A DNA stretch of 64,000 bases from Thuidium tamariscinum (GCA_947034885.2 OX344758.2:19371067-19435066), one strand, 5' to 3'. Numbered from the stretch's first letter, positions 47,941-60,475 are shown. Translations and numbers: made by a program. The notes: generated from the letters alone by a model not told the origin.

Positions 47941-49489
47941 TTTGTATAGAATATTGCTCAGAATTGGAGGAAAAAATATGAATCAATGAGGATGGTAGAG
48001 CTCAACCAGGAGGAACATTCTTTTCCCACAATCCCTGACAATGGGGGCATTATCTAACATTAACTACTGCCAAGAAATCGATAGAATATATGAAGATTCA
48101 AGATGAAAGTCACATGTTGGATGAAAAGGTTGTAATGCTTGATTATGCAGGCAAAACCTAGTTATACAACAAAATGTGCCCAAAAATTCAACATGAGAGG
48201 AGATTTCTTAAGAGTCGTTTAGAGTTAGAATTAAACTATTGGAGGCATGTTCCTTTATGCTCACAAGTTCCCATTGCAATATCCAACCTTTGTTGTATTC
48301 CTTTGGCATTCAAGTTGTCATGACTAGATTACAACTTTTTTTTAAATGGTGAAAAATTGGTGAAAAACTTCATAGAGTTTCTAATTAGAGGAAAAATAGT
48401 GGAAAAAAAATTAGACTCTATATTTGAAAAAATAGTTCTATATGGAATTTTTTTTAAATAGCCAATAAAACTAAAAAAAATCCCTTGAACATTGGTAGAT
48501 ATCTTGCAAATGCTACAAATAGCAACTAAGCATCTATATCATTATAAAATATAAATGATTTATATTGAAGCTTATTGGCAAGTGAGAGATGGGATTTCAA
48601 CTTACTTTAGCATGCATTATTTGAATACCACATTCTGTAAAAAAAAGTTACAAACTTTCAAAGGATTTGTCTTGAAATGTACCAAAAATTGACCTTAGGA
48701 GCTATTCTTTCTAATTGTGTACATTTTTTGTAAAATCTTTGTGTAGGATTTTGTATTGTTTAGGGGTTCAAATGTAGGTGTCATTGTTTGGATCCTAATG
48801 ATATGGATGCATTTACTTTAATATTAAGGTAGGATCATTGAAAACTAAACAAATTTCCAACTTTAAACAATATTCTATAGTGCAGTTATTTGTTGCTCTT
48901 AAGTTCTCTTAGCCCATTGCCTCCTTGCAAATTGGCTTTGCTTTTACCTTTTGGACTCATGTAATCCATTTACTTTAGTAGAATCTACACATCCAAAATT
49001 TCCCTTGTAAATTCACGAAAATGTTGGTGTACAAGTATAAAAATGAGAGTATATGAACTTCATATGCATATATAATTAGATATCCTAAAATCACTAAAGG
49101 TACTTATATTATAAACACCTATAATATAATCACACAATAATTATGGAAGGTTTTAAATATATATAGTCTTATAATATAATTACAAAATAATCATGGAAGG
49201 TTTTTATAATATAAACACCTATAACATTACGTTATAGTTTTTAGGCTCATCAACTCATACTTTTAGGTTGACATAACAACAACCTTCTATAAACCCATAT
49301 AGCAATGATAAACATCCCACAATAAAGTCTATAATACTTTGAAGCCCTATGGATGAGGTGGGTTATCTTTGAAGGCCCACTCGGCTTGTAAGGTAGTATG
49401 AGCCTCTAAAAGTGAGCACTACTCTAAAAGCGATCATGACACAAGGGTACATTTTGGTTTCTACAATGTACTAGTGGTGTATATTTCAA
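47941..49489. other. AT-rich intergenic with a short tandem repeat
   Basis: Around 49110-49215 the block ATAATATAAT(C/T)AC.CAATAAT(T/C)ATGGAAGG is present twice in tandem, about 60 bases apart. No gene seen. Confidence 0.5.
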
Positions 49490-49690
49490 TAAGTGGTTGC
49501 TTTTAGTGACCCTCGCATTTGAACTTTAAAAATTCATAACTAATTCTACACATGCCCCCCAAAGATGAAACAACTTAGGTTAGATGCCAATTCCATTTTC
49601 CTTCCTATGAAAATTTACTGAAAATTGATTCAAGGAATTTAGTTTCCCCCAAGGCAATCAGCTCTTAAATGGTCGCTTTTAGAGCATACT
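49490..49690 (+). repeat. MITE family C copy, degraded ends
   Basis: Family interior words (AAATTCATAACTAATTC, GATGAAACAACTTAGGTTAGAT) followed by CAGCTCTTAAATGG. It lies directly left of the better preserved copy at 49725. Confidence 0.55.
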
Positions 49691-49724
49691 ACCCTGAAGT
49701 GAATTTGTATGTATTGATTTTTGC

Positions 49725-50139
49725 TAAGGTAGTCGGCTCTAAAATGGAACGGGCATTAAGAATGGACCCTATAAAAGGCTGTAAAATGGACAATTGGTGG
49801 TTCTTAAATGGACCTCCACATTCATTGAATGAATCAAGAAAAGATGCATTGGGAATCGTGAAAGCCAATCATGCTCTTTGCTTTTCCATCTTTCTTTAGA
49901 AATTGCAAGTGAACCATTCATGAAAGACCTAGAGACATAAAATAGGGACCTACGGCACATCTCCTTTGAAAATTCATAACTAATTAAAAAATGCGTCAAA
50001 AACTATGAAACCACTTGTGTTAGATTCCTCTTCAATTTCTCTTTCTCTGAAAAATGGACTAATAATATTTCCATTCAAATAAATACATGAAAAAAGGGGA
50101 CCAACCCTTAGATGCTCCATTACAGAGCTGACTACCTTA
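49725..50139. mobile_element. MITE family C, best preserved copy (415 bp)
   Basis: Inverted ends TAAGGTAGTCGGCTCTAAAA at the left and CAGAGCTGACTACCTTA at the right, flanked by TA. The interior carries the family words. A 76-codon plus-strand frame at 49669-49899 crosses the left end and is not a gene. Confidence 0.75.
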
Positions 50140-50664
50140 CTTAGACCACATAATATGTCAAATTTTTAATGTCACATTTTAGAGAAATTTAATTAAGCCA
50201 AGAGAGCTACGTACTTTTTTGAAGTGCACCATGTTTTTGTTTTGTTTTTTAATAAACAAATGCAACGGAATTCCATTGCCAGAGAAGTTTAAGTGCACCA
50301 TGTTTTGACGTCAATTGAGTAAGTTATAGTATATGATGCTTCCTTTTTTTTCTTTTTTTGAAAGGGATGGTTATCACTGTCAGCAGTATTAAGTACAGAC
50401 TGTGATAAATCCTTGTGCTGCAATGAATCTTATTTTATCAGTACCGTCCTAAGTTACTTGGTGGGCTGACGGCACCAAAACAAATTCTAAAATTAGGTGT
50501 CAATTTATTTTTTGATTTTAAGAAAAATCATTTTATATTGGAATTTTTTTGGAACCAGTTGCAAAATGCTTCTATTTTGAAGCACGTGCCAGATCACTTT
50601 TCTCAATTTTTGTTAAAACTTGGCAGGAAATATTTTCAAATTGACCTTGACCAAAAAATACCAT
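50140..50664. other. AT-rich spacer, nothing recognised
   Basis: No supported gene or element end. Confidence 0.4.
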
Positions 50665-50941
50665 TAAGGTGGGTACACCCAAAAGCGCCACTTATTCATA
50701 CTATACCTAGTTACTGTTATTAGCTTGTTTAGATTTTCATGCAGGCTTGTTGGCAAGTGAAAGCATGTTTCAATGCACCAAAGAACGCAGGATTTGGATA
50801 CCGTATGCAAAAGTTATTAATGGTCAAAGTCTTTTTACAAAAGTGCCATTTACAGTTTGTGAACATGACTGATTTTGGAAATGTGTGCACATTGCAAATG
50901 GCACTTTTAGGAACGTGGCTTTTTCGGGTATACCTACCTTA
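50665..50941. mobile_element. MITE family A, copy 2 (277 bp)
   Basis: Left TAAGGTGGGTACACCC, right GGGTATACCTACCTTA. Colinear with 3698-3973 throughout, including GGATTTGGATACCGTATGC. The flank is TA on both sides. Confidence 0.85.
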
Positions 50942-51954
50942 ATAATCTTACCCAAATATACAATAAATTAGGCATGGTTCCTAATATTAAGTTGTTTTAT
51001 TTTTCTTATTGAATCTTATTGAAAGTTAAAGGAGTATTTAAAATTCTTTTCTTATGTATTTTTTATTGGACATTAAGGGAAGCAACCCATTTTTTACCAC
51101 TTAAGCAAATGAGGATATCTAGAGAGCAGGTACGTTGAGGGGAATTTTTTTCTGTAAACACTTATAGATTTACAAAGGATTCCATATTTTTTTTAAGATT
51201 TTATTTCCCAAAACAAAATTTATTATGAAGATTCTATAAGAAGATTCTATATGTCATATATTGGTCTTATAAACCATCCTATTTCCAACCAAGGGGTCAT
51301 TGTAAAATCAAGAATGTTTGACTATTGTGATAGAAAGTTGCAGCACCAATTGAGAGCGCTTTGTTGTAGAAACACATTTATCATAGAAAGACCCATAACC
51401 AATAAAATAAGTACATTTGGACATGATCTAGGGTAGTGCAAGGCTTACCAAATATTTTTAGACATACATTGACAAAATTAATGGGGATTGCCCAAAAAAT
51501 TGTAATTTTATCTCTTGAATTGAAATTACTATGAATTTTGAAAGGCTAAAGTTCGGCTTGACCATTGACCAATACCTAGAGTCATCCAATTCCAATCATT
51601 TAAGAACTACTTTTCCACTCATTGATTCCTACTTTCTTGCTCACCTATTTGTCATAAATTTATTGATTCAAACCTTGAAAAGTACAAAAATACTCAATCC
51701 AAGGAAAAAATGGAAATCTATATCAACCTTGGTTGGACTTACAGCACCTTATTGATTGACTAGTTAGAAATGGATCCCTCTACGATAGAACATTACTCAA
51801 AAAAAATTTGACCCTTTATAATTTATGCATATAATATCCAAATATTTTGCTCTTTAGTGCATGAGAACTAAAGAAGGAGTCTCAAAAATAACTTGGGCTC
51901 TAAAACCATCTACCTTCTCAAACGTACATTGTTCACACAGGCTACTTTTTCATC
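50942..51954. other. AT-rich intergenic, nothing recognised
   Basis: A word string around 51530-51600 (AGTCATCCAATTCCAATCATT) resembles 27310-27340, suggesting another low-copy repeat. No gene. Confidence 0.4.
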
Positions 51955-52190
51955 TTTATAAGAATGTACAAATAATGTACATTTGATAGGATGGACAATT
52001 TTAGAGCCCTATGTCATTTTGACTTCAAAATTTCATAACTTATTCTAGAGAGCTCCAAAAACATGAAACAACTTGGATTAGATGTCAATTCTACTTGTCT
52101 TTCAAGGGAAGTTTACTAAAAAAATAATTCAAGAAGTTTTTCCTCTCCAAAATTCAATTTCGGCTCTTAGATAGGCACTTTGAGGACCTC
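51955..52190 (+). repeat. MITE family C copy
   Basis: Shares GTACAAATAATG.AC, TTTTAGAGCCCTATG.CATTT, TGAAACAACTTGGATTAGATG and TTGTCTTTCAAGG.AA with the copy at 41525. Ends unclear. Confidence 0.6.
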
Positions 52191-52379
52191 ATGTCTTCCT
52201 CCCTTAGGGCTTTTTTTTTCTCCATATTTTTTGAAGTGCCAAAGTAGTTTTGGCAATTTCATTCAAGATTTTTTTTTAATTTGAAGTTTATTGGCAATGA
52301 ACTTCACAATTCTTAGCCATATTTTTAGCCTAATTTTTCTTTTACTAGTGCAATCCGGAACTTAAAAAAAGCCCTGATT

Positions 52380-52490
52380 GGAACCTCCCTTCAATTGTCA
52401 ACAAGAAAATATGAAAAATTGACCAGTCTTAATAAATGATAACTAGGCACAGTAGGAAAAAAGTGGCGGTTTGGGGGGTGCACACCTTAT
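52380..52490 (-). repeat. MITE family A fragment, inverted
   Basis: GATAACTAGGCACA and GGTTTGGGGGGTGCACACCTTA correspond to the complement of the left third of family A. Similar to the fragment at 36090-36260. Confidence 0.6.
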
Positions 52491-53674
52491 TACAATAGAA
52501 TTCTTTCATTAACTTCTACCGGTGTAGTTTGTATCCTTCTCTGGTTTTATTCAAATTGCAGGTTACCGCCTAGTCTCTTTTGATTCTGCAGGTCTGCGAG
52601 TTCCGCAGGTTCTGCAGGTTCTGTCAATATCACGTCCTTCGTTACGAACTGAAAAACTCTGCCAACATTAACTCCAGCTTGACAGGTTCGTCGCTTCTCT
52701 CAGTTCTCTGTGCCAGCAAACTGAAGATTTGAAGTTTGATACCACCTAAGTTAAGTTAAACAGTAGCCTTCAGTGCCGGTGCAGTTGAATATTAATTTGG
52801 AATATCAGATTTTGCTTGACAGCTTGCATTTGCACGCATAACATTATTAAGCAAGAAAAGATTCCCCACAGTAAATAATTAGAGGTAGAATATCCTCAGT
52901 CACTGTTATTATGAGTCACCAAAGACACCCCACCTTGAATTGCCTGCACTGGGAAAAAAATCATTCTGAGCATTGAAAGAACTCTGACATGAGCCACACC
53001 AGCCTTTGAAAGCGTATCATAACTTCATGAGTGGAGCAGCAAACAAATTGCGCACAAAAGAATCTTATTTCGTCTCACTAGCTTACTGGTACCTGTTGAT
53101 TCCAAGCCAGGGTGTTCGAAAAGCGTGCCAAAAAGCTGATGGAGACGAAGAAGAGCTGTTCTCGCAAACAATTCAGAATAAGTTAAGTGAACTTAAGTTA
53201 ATACGCACAACTGCATTTCATTGAACCTCCATTGATGAGGTTCAGTCTCAGTACCACGGCTGTACAGGAATACGTATCAGGAATACGTCCAGCCTTTATT
53301 ATTTATAACTGCACTCAACTGATGAGGAGGCAATGTAAATTTATTATAACCTAGCATTTAAAAAATGAAAAATTACCTCCACTTCTGCATGATTACTTAT
53401 CTCACTATCCCTCCCTAGAAGGAAGCCAGTTCAGAAGGCAATAACATTTCGCGGACCAGACTCAGCTCCTTGAATTCAGCAATGCTATACAAGGTTTGAT
53501 CGGGTAGAATACAGAAAATCTCATCAGTACAGACCATACTACACGACTAACACGAGTGTCCTCAGTAATCTCCACAAATGTTGACTAAACTACAATAATG
53601 TACCTTCGCTAACAAGTTTACAGGGCTTGAATTCCAGAATATCCCGTACTGCACTCGCCCACACGACGAGACGT
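52491..53674. other. 3' flank of the ML gene
   Basis: Balanced composition, with an imperfect CTGCAGGTTC/TCCGCAGGTTC repeat near 52585-52622. A 72-codon plus frame at 53006-53224 has no relative. Part of this may be 3' untranslated sequence of the minus-strand ML gene. Confidence 0.4.
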
Positions 53675-56495
53675 CTAAGTATGTACCACGGGTGCCGTTC
53701 TTTCAGCCACATTCTTGTGCAGCTCAAGTGGATTGAAGCTCTCCAGAGTTTCGACAACACTCCTTTTCCAGACGATACTGAAGTTGATGTTAGCGCACGC
53801 CAGCAGGTCCCCTTCTTCACCCAAAAACTGAAGTCTTATTCTGTAGCTCCCCTGAAAAACAGGAAGGAGAATCTTTAGGATTATTACCACGTTGAAAGAA
53901 AAAGCCCATAGAAACGAAGCATAAGCTAAATCAACAATGAGACAATTGAGTTGTCCATTGATATATGAGAAACGAAGTTGAGCTGAAAACTTCAAACCCT
54001 AAACCATCAATTGCCGTCATGAACCAGCAGTTAAGCGAATTTGTTTCTGCCCAAAATTGAATTGTATAGTTCATGTGTCGTTCCAACGCTTCCTCAATAT
54101 TATCTCAGAATAATTCTCATTGATTGAAAATTTCAGAAATGCTATTCAAATATCTTAGGATGTTGCTATTTCTGTAATTACATGTTGCAATTCCACTACA
54201 CATACAAAGATCATTACTTGGATAATAACCCTCAATATCCTACTAGAGCATTGTAACACGTCTCATTATTCATTTTCATTAGTAGCTATTTACATTTTGA
54301 ACCAGCAAGCGTCACAATCTAGAAAACGCATGGCACCGATGTGGGAAAACATAGCTATGTAGTATGTCTATTTCTTAATGTTTGGAAAGAAAGCATCACC
54401 GAAAGGAACAAGAAAAGTTCAAGGCAAAGTAAAGAGATCATATAGAACTCGGCTAGAACACTCCGCATGCCTACCGGAGGTGTGATGCCTGGAAGGACTT
54501 GCGTGTTAATCAAAACAAAATCGCCAGGAGTGATCGGGCACTGCACTTTGTTGCAGAGGTCAATGCTCTCCGTATGGACAGTAACACCATGAAAGGCAAC
54601 ACTTACAATCACACTTCCCTTGGCCATTTCTTTCTCTGAAACAATTGCAGACATTCTTGGGATTAAACAAAAAGTATGAAACAAAAATGAACCTTGCTAA
54701 TGCTCATGAGAAAAAAATAAAATGCATGCATACATTCCTTGCAAGGAACATGGATTCTTCCAAAAAATATCAGAAAAAAATCACACATCACAAAAGCCTA
54801 ATTAAAGGTCTACGAAACACAAACTCAAGGAAAAGGCATCCTCATTCTCCAGCCCTGACAAAGTAATGGTCCGAGCACTAACCCGTGTACGCAGGCACCA
54901 TGAAAGTCATTTCCTCCCCACTGACAACGGGGTCAGGGTTGATTGTAACATTTCTCACCACCACATCATAGTTTGCACGTTTATCTGCACATCAGGATTG
55001 CTCTCAACACAGTACCAACAGCAAATAAACCATTGAATTTCTTATAACACCAATAAACCAATAATTCATCAAATCTCAAACAATGTCAATATCAACCCCT
55101 CTAGTATAAATGCGGTCAAGTGACATTTCAGCGTACCCATATGCACTAGACTCATCTCCAAGACAGGCTCAGATATACACAAAATCTGACAAGAGATGAG
55201 AATGTTTGAATGATGCAAAAGAATATGAAGCAGTAAAAACGCAAAACAAAAACAAATGATTTCAATCGTCTGCATCACGGACTCAACCCCAATGTAAAGC
55301 AAACTACGACCAAGCCTACCTAGACCTAATAATCAGAAACAATTTCAGTAGAAACGAAAATCACTAGCAATGCTATCACTTGCAGCCCTGCTACTCCTTG
55401 CACACACAGAATATCGGGTATATATAAGGCCTTGGTACCACAGATGAAGTAATTAATGCTCGTTCACAAAACCTCAAATTGAGATTTCGTGAACTCTAGA
55501 CCAAATTTAATGAAAGACATCTTGAGGAAAGCTACTAAAAATGCACTTCTAACACAGCTATAGAACTCCTCCTGACACAGAATATTGAAATCACAGCAAG
55601 CAATCAAAGTGTGCGGCAAATATGACAGCAGACTACACAGAGAGCCAACAAGTAGGTTTCTTATTGGAGATTTCTTGCTCATTTCTGATTCCAACCATGA
55701 AAGCTTTATGGAAAACAATGAACAACGTCCTTGTAACAAGCCAATACACATCTTCTGATTCTCAATATTCAGTTTTCAGAAGTAGTAGTTGCTGGCAGCA
55801 AGGCTCAATACCCGCTGCTTGGGTTCAACAAACAGCAGTACGAAGCTATCTACTCCATTACTGATTTCGGCACCCACGAACTATACAAACACTTTTACCT
55901 TACCGGAGCTCAGCAAACTAAACCCGAATCGCATAGCTGCTTAGACTAAGATTGAAGTCCTGCCTTCAGAAAACTAAGGGATAAGAAACCTGGTTTATTA
56001 CAAGAGATCGACCAATCTTCTGGTATCTCAATTTTATACGTTTTTCTTTCTCCATACACCGATGATTCAGAGCCACAACAGAACATCGAATAACAGACAT
56101 TCCAGAGCACGTAGCACACAAACGAAGCAACGAGCATGGATTGATTTCCAAATCGCGCAAAGGAGACAGAAAAGATGGCACTATGAACCCTAGAAACTCA
56201 CGGAAACAGCGCCAAATAGCGCGAAACGATTGCAATTCGACAAGCTACCAAATCAAGCTTCGAACAATCGCTTCTCAAACAAAAGAAATCGGCCTTCTCA
56301 TCGGAAACTCCATAAACTACCAGAGCCCCAAACTCTACCACAACAAACCCTAGAAATACAGAAGCTCTTGAATCCCGAACTCCAAAACTTACCGCAAAGG
56401 CGCCACTCGCTAGGTTTAGGAGGCGGAAAAGCGTCAGCCCAAATCACAAGCGAAGCGAGCACCATCAACACCAAAGCAGCACCAGATTGCGCCAT
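53675..56495 (-). CDS. Secreted ML-domain (MD-2/NPC2-like) lipid-recognition protein
   Basis: Four exons on the minus strand: 56495-56393, 54984-54883, 54635-54475, 53851-53675. This gives 180 aa with consistent phases. Residues 1-22 form a signal peptide (hydrophobic LVLMVLASLVIW, then ADA), so it enters the secretory route towards vacuole or apoplast. The ML domain follows, with the plant family blocks VTINPDPVVSGEEMTF, VTVHTESIDLC, CPITPGDFVL, QVLPGITPPGSYRIRLQF and INFSIVW. Visible Cys residues are 34, 96, 101 and 141. The family binds sterols, phospholipids or glycolipids; the ligand here is unknown. About 25 residues beyond the beta-sandwich end (to HT-stop) are longer than I expect for the family. 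Intron 1 (about 1.4 kb) has a partial copy at 45220-46340. Confidence 0.92.
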
Positions 56496-57181
56496 CCTCG
56501 CCGAACTGCCGATTCTCGCCCGATTCTCAAAAGTCACAGCAACGCCGTTCACGACTGCATCACCACTATCACAAGCGCAAAGAACTCACTGACAAAGACA
56601 ACTAAGTTAACTGGTTGTACAGCAACAGTGACGGATTTCCCTGTGAGAATGTGGTATCGTACACGTTACGCCCTGGCCCCTGGCCGGTATGAGCGGGCAT
56701 CGGCGGGCAGGGCAGAGAAACAGGTCCGGCACAAGATACAATAGATTCGGCTCTGACAAATCTGAGCTCAATCTACGGAAGAGGTTACCAATTTGGGTGG
56801 CAAATGCGGGTTGAAATTGAATGAGCAGCTTCTTGTTGCAATTGCAGCTGCACGGTGAGTTCTAGTGTCGAGTTTTTCGATTTACGAGCGGCGGTGTCCT
56901 GCATTTCGAGAAGGGCGATCGTCGCTGGCTGAGGTTCCTTTGCTTGCACGTCGATCATTAAAACCCTTGTTTATTCCTTTGCATTCCTTCACATTCCTCC
57001 ACATTCCTTTCCACTTCTTGCATTCTTTTGCGTCCCTTTCTGTTGCTTTGCGAAGAGGTGATTCTGTTTTGGAGCCTGCATTGAGACAGTTACATCTAAG
57101 TGACAGCGAGGAAGTTTGCGTCACTGCCGCCGTGTGCCAGAGCCTCTCACAACAGAGCTGCTTTAAACCCAAGCAACCAGG
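56496..57181 (+). other. Region upstream of the ML gene with an unassigned plus-strand frame
   Basis: It should contain the ML promoter on the minus strand. On the plus strand a frame stays open over 56865-57332, but it has no ATG near its start and no family resemblance. A short ATG frame (MSSFLLQLQLHGEF, from 56821) precedes it. It could be a leader exon of a divergent gene cut by the foldback element. Confidence 0.35.
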
Positions 57182-57642
57182 CAGCCTCGAGTTTCAGGAA
57201 GGGCTCCCTTCATCGGGGCCCTTCAAGGCATTGACGGACCAGATGGAAGGGCAAGTTGCTTGGGTAAATCTCATTTTACTAGGGGTTGACAAGGGTTTGG
57301 GTTTTATATTTGTGTTGGGTTTTTTGGTATGATCAGGGTCTCCCATGCTAATTTGGGGTCTCTGATTATGAATCTGAATTCTGAATTTGAAAAAAATAAA
57401 AAATGCAAAAAATAAAAAATTTCAGCGTTTTCCTTGAGGGTTTGATGGTATTAGTTAACATGATCCCCAAAATCGTATCATGTCACCATTTATTGAATTA
57501 AGTTTTCATTCCTATGAACCAAGCCCGACTTGCCAAGCCTGACCTACCAAGCCTGACATCCAAGCAACCCACCCTTGCATCTAGTCCGTGAATGCCCTCG
57601 AGGGCCTCGATGAAGGGAGCCTTCCCTCAAACTCGAGGCTGG
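57182..57642. repeat. Foldback element with 61 bp inverted arms
   Basis: Arms 57182-57243 and 57582-57642 share AGCCTCGAGTTT, GGCTCCCTTCATCG.GGCCC, GGCATT.ACGGAC in inverted order. The space between holds a 14 bp tandem repeat (CAAGCC(T/C)GAC.T.C) at about 57518-57560 and a segment like the interior of 47719-47940. Confidence 0.75.
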
Positions 57643-57670
57643 TTCGAGACGAGGGTTTTAAACATTGGAA

Positions 57671-58571
57671 ACAACCCTTTTTCTTTCCTTTTTGAGAAAG
57701 TGCCAAGATGGAGATCACTTCAAATTTGGTGAAGCATTGTATTTCTACATTCATCTATCATCATATTCATACACTTTTTCATCCAAATTTAGTAACTTCA
57801 TCCATATTTTAAAGAGAATTAGAAAAAATTTGGCAAAAAAAAATTACTTTTATCTGGTGAAAAAAAGACATTTATTTTGAAATGGTGCAATCTCCCCCTA
57901 TGGTGCAGGAAAAAAAGGGTTGCTTGGAAACCATTCAGCTGGTTTTTGTTATCAAAATTGAAACTTTTGAGTTTTGTCCAGTGTTTTTTAATTGGCTAAA
58001 AATCACCAAAATTCACCCACCATCTATGTACTTCGATTTTACTATATGAATTTTAAGAGTAAAAATTGTATTTTATTGCCTAATTTCACTCTCCACTAAT
58101 TGTATTTTAGCCATCTAGCTTCTTGCCAAAAGATAACATCATCACTAAATTTGATATGCACAAGTTTATAATCGCCTATATTTCTCTCATTATGGCCATA
58201 CATTCTGAACAAAGTGGCCAGATCTTAGTCATTAGATCACATTTTCAATTCTTGCCAGTATACATCGACTAGAAAGATGGATATGTTGCCACTTTTGCTT
58301 TATCATCAGAATCCATGTATAGCCAAAATTCACTAATGTGCATTTGTTTAGCAAAATTATTTTCTTCCTACAATGAACAAAAGTAGCCACTTCACTAGAA
58401 GTTCATTGAAAATTATCGCCAATATTTCAAAAAAGCTAAACTACTAAAAAAACACTAATTTTGCCCCATTTTTGTATATTATTCTGACACTCTAAAATAT
58501 GCATTATTTGAAATATCCTCAGAGTAAGTTATGAATTGTAGAAGGTTGAAGGACGGCAGTATGAACTTAGT
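57671..58571. other. AT-rich intergenic, nothing recognised
   Basis: A 71-codon frame at 57665-57880 is Lys/Phe/Tyr-rich and looks like chance in AT-rich DNA. Confidence 0.4.
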
Positions 58572-59614
58572 CACTACAAGAAAAAGGGGCGTTTGAAGTA
58601 TAGTCCTAAAGATAAGATTTTAAGTAATGACCTTTTTAGGAGATTTTAACCCCTAAAGGACTAAAGTCCCCTCGGGGGACACTTGGAATTTCAAGAAAGC
58701 TTGTGTGATTTGAATTTTTGCTATGATTTTTTGAAACTTTTTTTGAAGATAGGGAATCACATTAGCTTTCCAAAAATATAATTTTTATTTCAATTGGTGT
58801 TGAGAAGCAAAAGTCATGCCATTCTAAGTCCAAAAAGCAATTCACTGGGCAGGAAAAAAAAAATTATTAAGTTTTTTTTTTCAAAGATTATGTTTTGTTC
58901 TACATCTGAAGCTTTGGTTCATTTCATTTGGACTAATAATGAGAAAGTTACGGACAATCTTAAATTTTGGGCAATCTAAGCACTTTCTTCAAAAAATAAC
59001 TTATAGAATTCATTTTTGAATGCAATTTTTGAAATTTTTGAAATTTTCTTTTTTGATAGGGTTTAGGATGTTTGCAAAAACAAGCTCACGATTGGGATCA
59101 TAGTTTTCCAATTACATCCAAAAGTTATTAACAACTTAGTGTTTTGTTCAATCTTGGACCTACTTCTACTTAACAATTTTTTAATGAATGAAAATCAAGT
59201 AGTTTTTTTAAAAATTGTTTTCCCTAATTCTCAACTCAAATGTTCAACATAAAAATTTTTAACTTCATGGTCCATAGTGCAAAAAAATTCAACAAATGAC
59301 AATCAAAGTCATCTGAAATTGCAAGTCAGAGTTCAAAAAAACTTTTTTTCCCAACTTTGAATGCTAATATCTTCCAATCGGTACGGTCAAGCTTCATGAA
59401 ATTCTTACCAAATGATCTCAGACAAGTAATTTACAAGATCCTACGGTTAGATTTTAATAAAATTGTTTTTTTTGTTTTTTTGGGAAGAAGTAGCAAACAT
59501 GGCAGTTTTGAGTGGTTTTCAAGCCAAAAAATGCTTCAGTCCTTTAGGAGTTAAGTAAGAAATATGTGCCTTTCTAATAAGACTATACTTAAAACACCCC
59601 TTTCTCTTGTAATG
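58572..59614. mobile_element. Mini-CACTA element carrying a nested TTAA element
   Basis: Left end CACTACAAGAAAAAGGGGCG, right end complementary to CATTACAAGAGAAAGGGGTG, flanked by a perfect AGT target duplication (58569-58571 and 59615-59617). CACTACAAGAAAA is the classic plant CACTA terminus. The two arms also share AGTATAGTC inside. Without the 909 bp insert at 58646-59554 only about 135 bases remain, so the original was a MITE-sized CACTA derivative. Confidence 0.9.
58646..59554 (-). mobile_element. TTAA-flanked transposon, subfamily II copy 2 (909 bp)
   Basis: Left TTAACCCCTAAAGGAC, right GTCCTTTAGGAGTTAA. Reverse complement of 28313-29238 (CCCTCGGGGGAC near the left, CCTACGGTTAGATT and GGCAGTTTTGAG near the right). 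Inserted in the mini-CACTA at a TTAA. Confidence 0.85.
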
Positions 59615-59927
59615 AGTCTACCACGAGAGCATCATGGATCTATGAAAGGAGTGGTTTCACTTCCGAGGTTCATCCACAATGTTTTGTTTCTTTCCAAATC
59701 CAATCCTCTACAATGTTGACCTCCAACGTGCCTCTCCTCAAAGGACTAGACCCGTAAAGAAACTTTGAAACAACCAACTTTCTTGTGGTGAATAAATCTT
59801 ATACTACACTTTTTGCATTCTGACCCCCCTTTGATGTATGTTCCGAAGTCATCTTTGATTGTTTAGAATCATAAAGTGTCTCACTTCCTGCAACTCATTG
59901 CTCATGTATTTGGATGCTATTTAAGGT
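59615..59927. other. Spacer, nothing recognised
   Basis: Balanced composition; no frame, element end or RNA that I can support. Confidence 0.4.
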
Positions 59928-60131
59928 AGGAGGTCCATAAATCGACCATTTTAGGATTCAGACTGAATTTTGGAGAAGTAAAACATCTTGAAGTATTTTT
60001 CAGTCAATTTTCTTTGAAAGATAAGTGAAATAGGCATCTAGCACAAGTTGTTTCATATTTTTTTGGAGCTTTGTGGAATTAGTTATAAATTTTTGAAGTT
60101 GAAAAAAAAATGGTCATCTGTGGTCATCTAA
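59928..60131 (-). mobile_element. MITE family C copy, inverted
   Basis: Left TTAAGGTAGGAGGTCCATAA, right CTAAAGCGACTACCT. The interior is the complement of the other copies (AGATAAGTGAAATAGGCATCT, AAGTTGTTTCATATTTTTT). Confidence 0.65.
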
Positions 60132-60270
60132 AGCGACTACCTCTGGAAATGTGCAAATTGTACCTATGAGTCATGTTTACTTTCAATGCCTAGTTGGAGT
60201 TCGAGCCTCCTATCTTACATTGTAATGGATGACTTTTCAACGTAAGTGCTCTACAATCCGGGATAGGGTG

Positions 60271-60475
60271 TATTTTTTGGTTTTTGGACAATTGGTGATG
60301 TGGCCTTCCTTTCAAGAAGGTTTTCAGTTGACTGGCTCTTTAACTTAGGAGACTTTAATTGAAGGAGGCCAATTTTAAGTATACAATTTTGAATATGTAA
60401 TTTTTGTATGTAATTTTGGCTTTGCATGATAGATGAAATGAGGTTTTAGAAGCATGTTGGCAATGGTAAAGAGGG
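60271..60475 (+). repeat. Repeat family E, copy 2
   Basis: Same orientation and word order as 10985-11201; the second copy of a roughly 200 bp repeat. Confidence 0.75.

Noticed and set aside
49669-49899. 76-codon frame with a plausible start
   Set aside because: It crosses the terminus of MITE C at 49725 and has no splice context or family.
56865-57332. 155-codon plus-strand frame as a complete gene
   Set aside because: No ATG near its start and no family match. Its end runs into the arm of a foldback element. Kept only as an unassigned frame.
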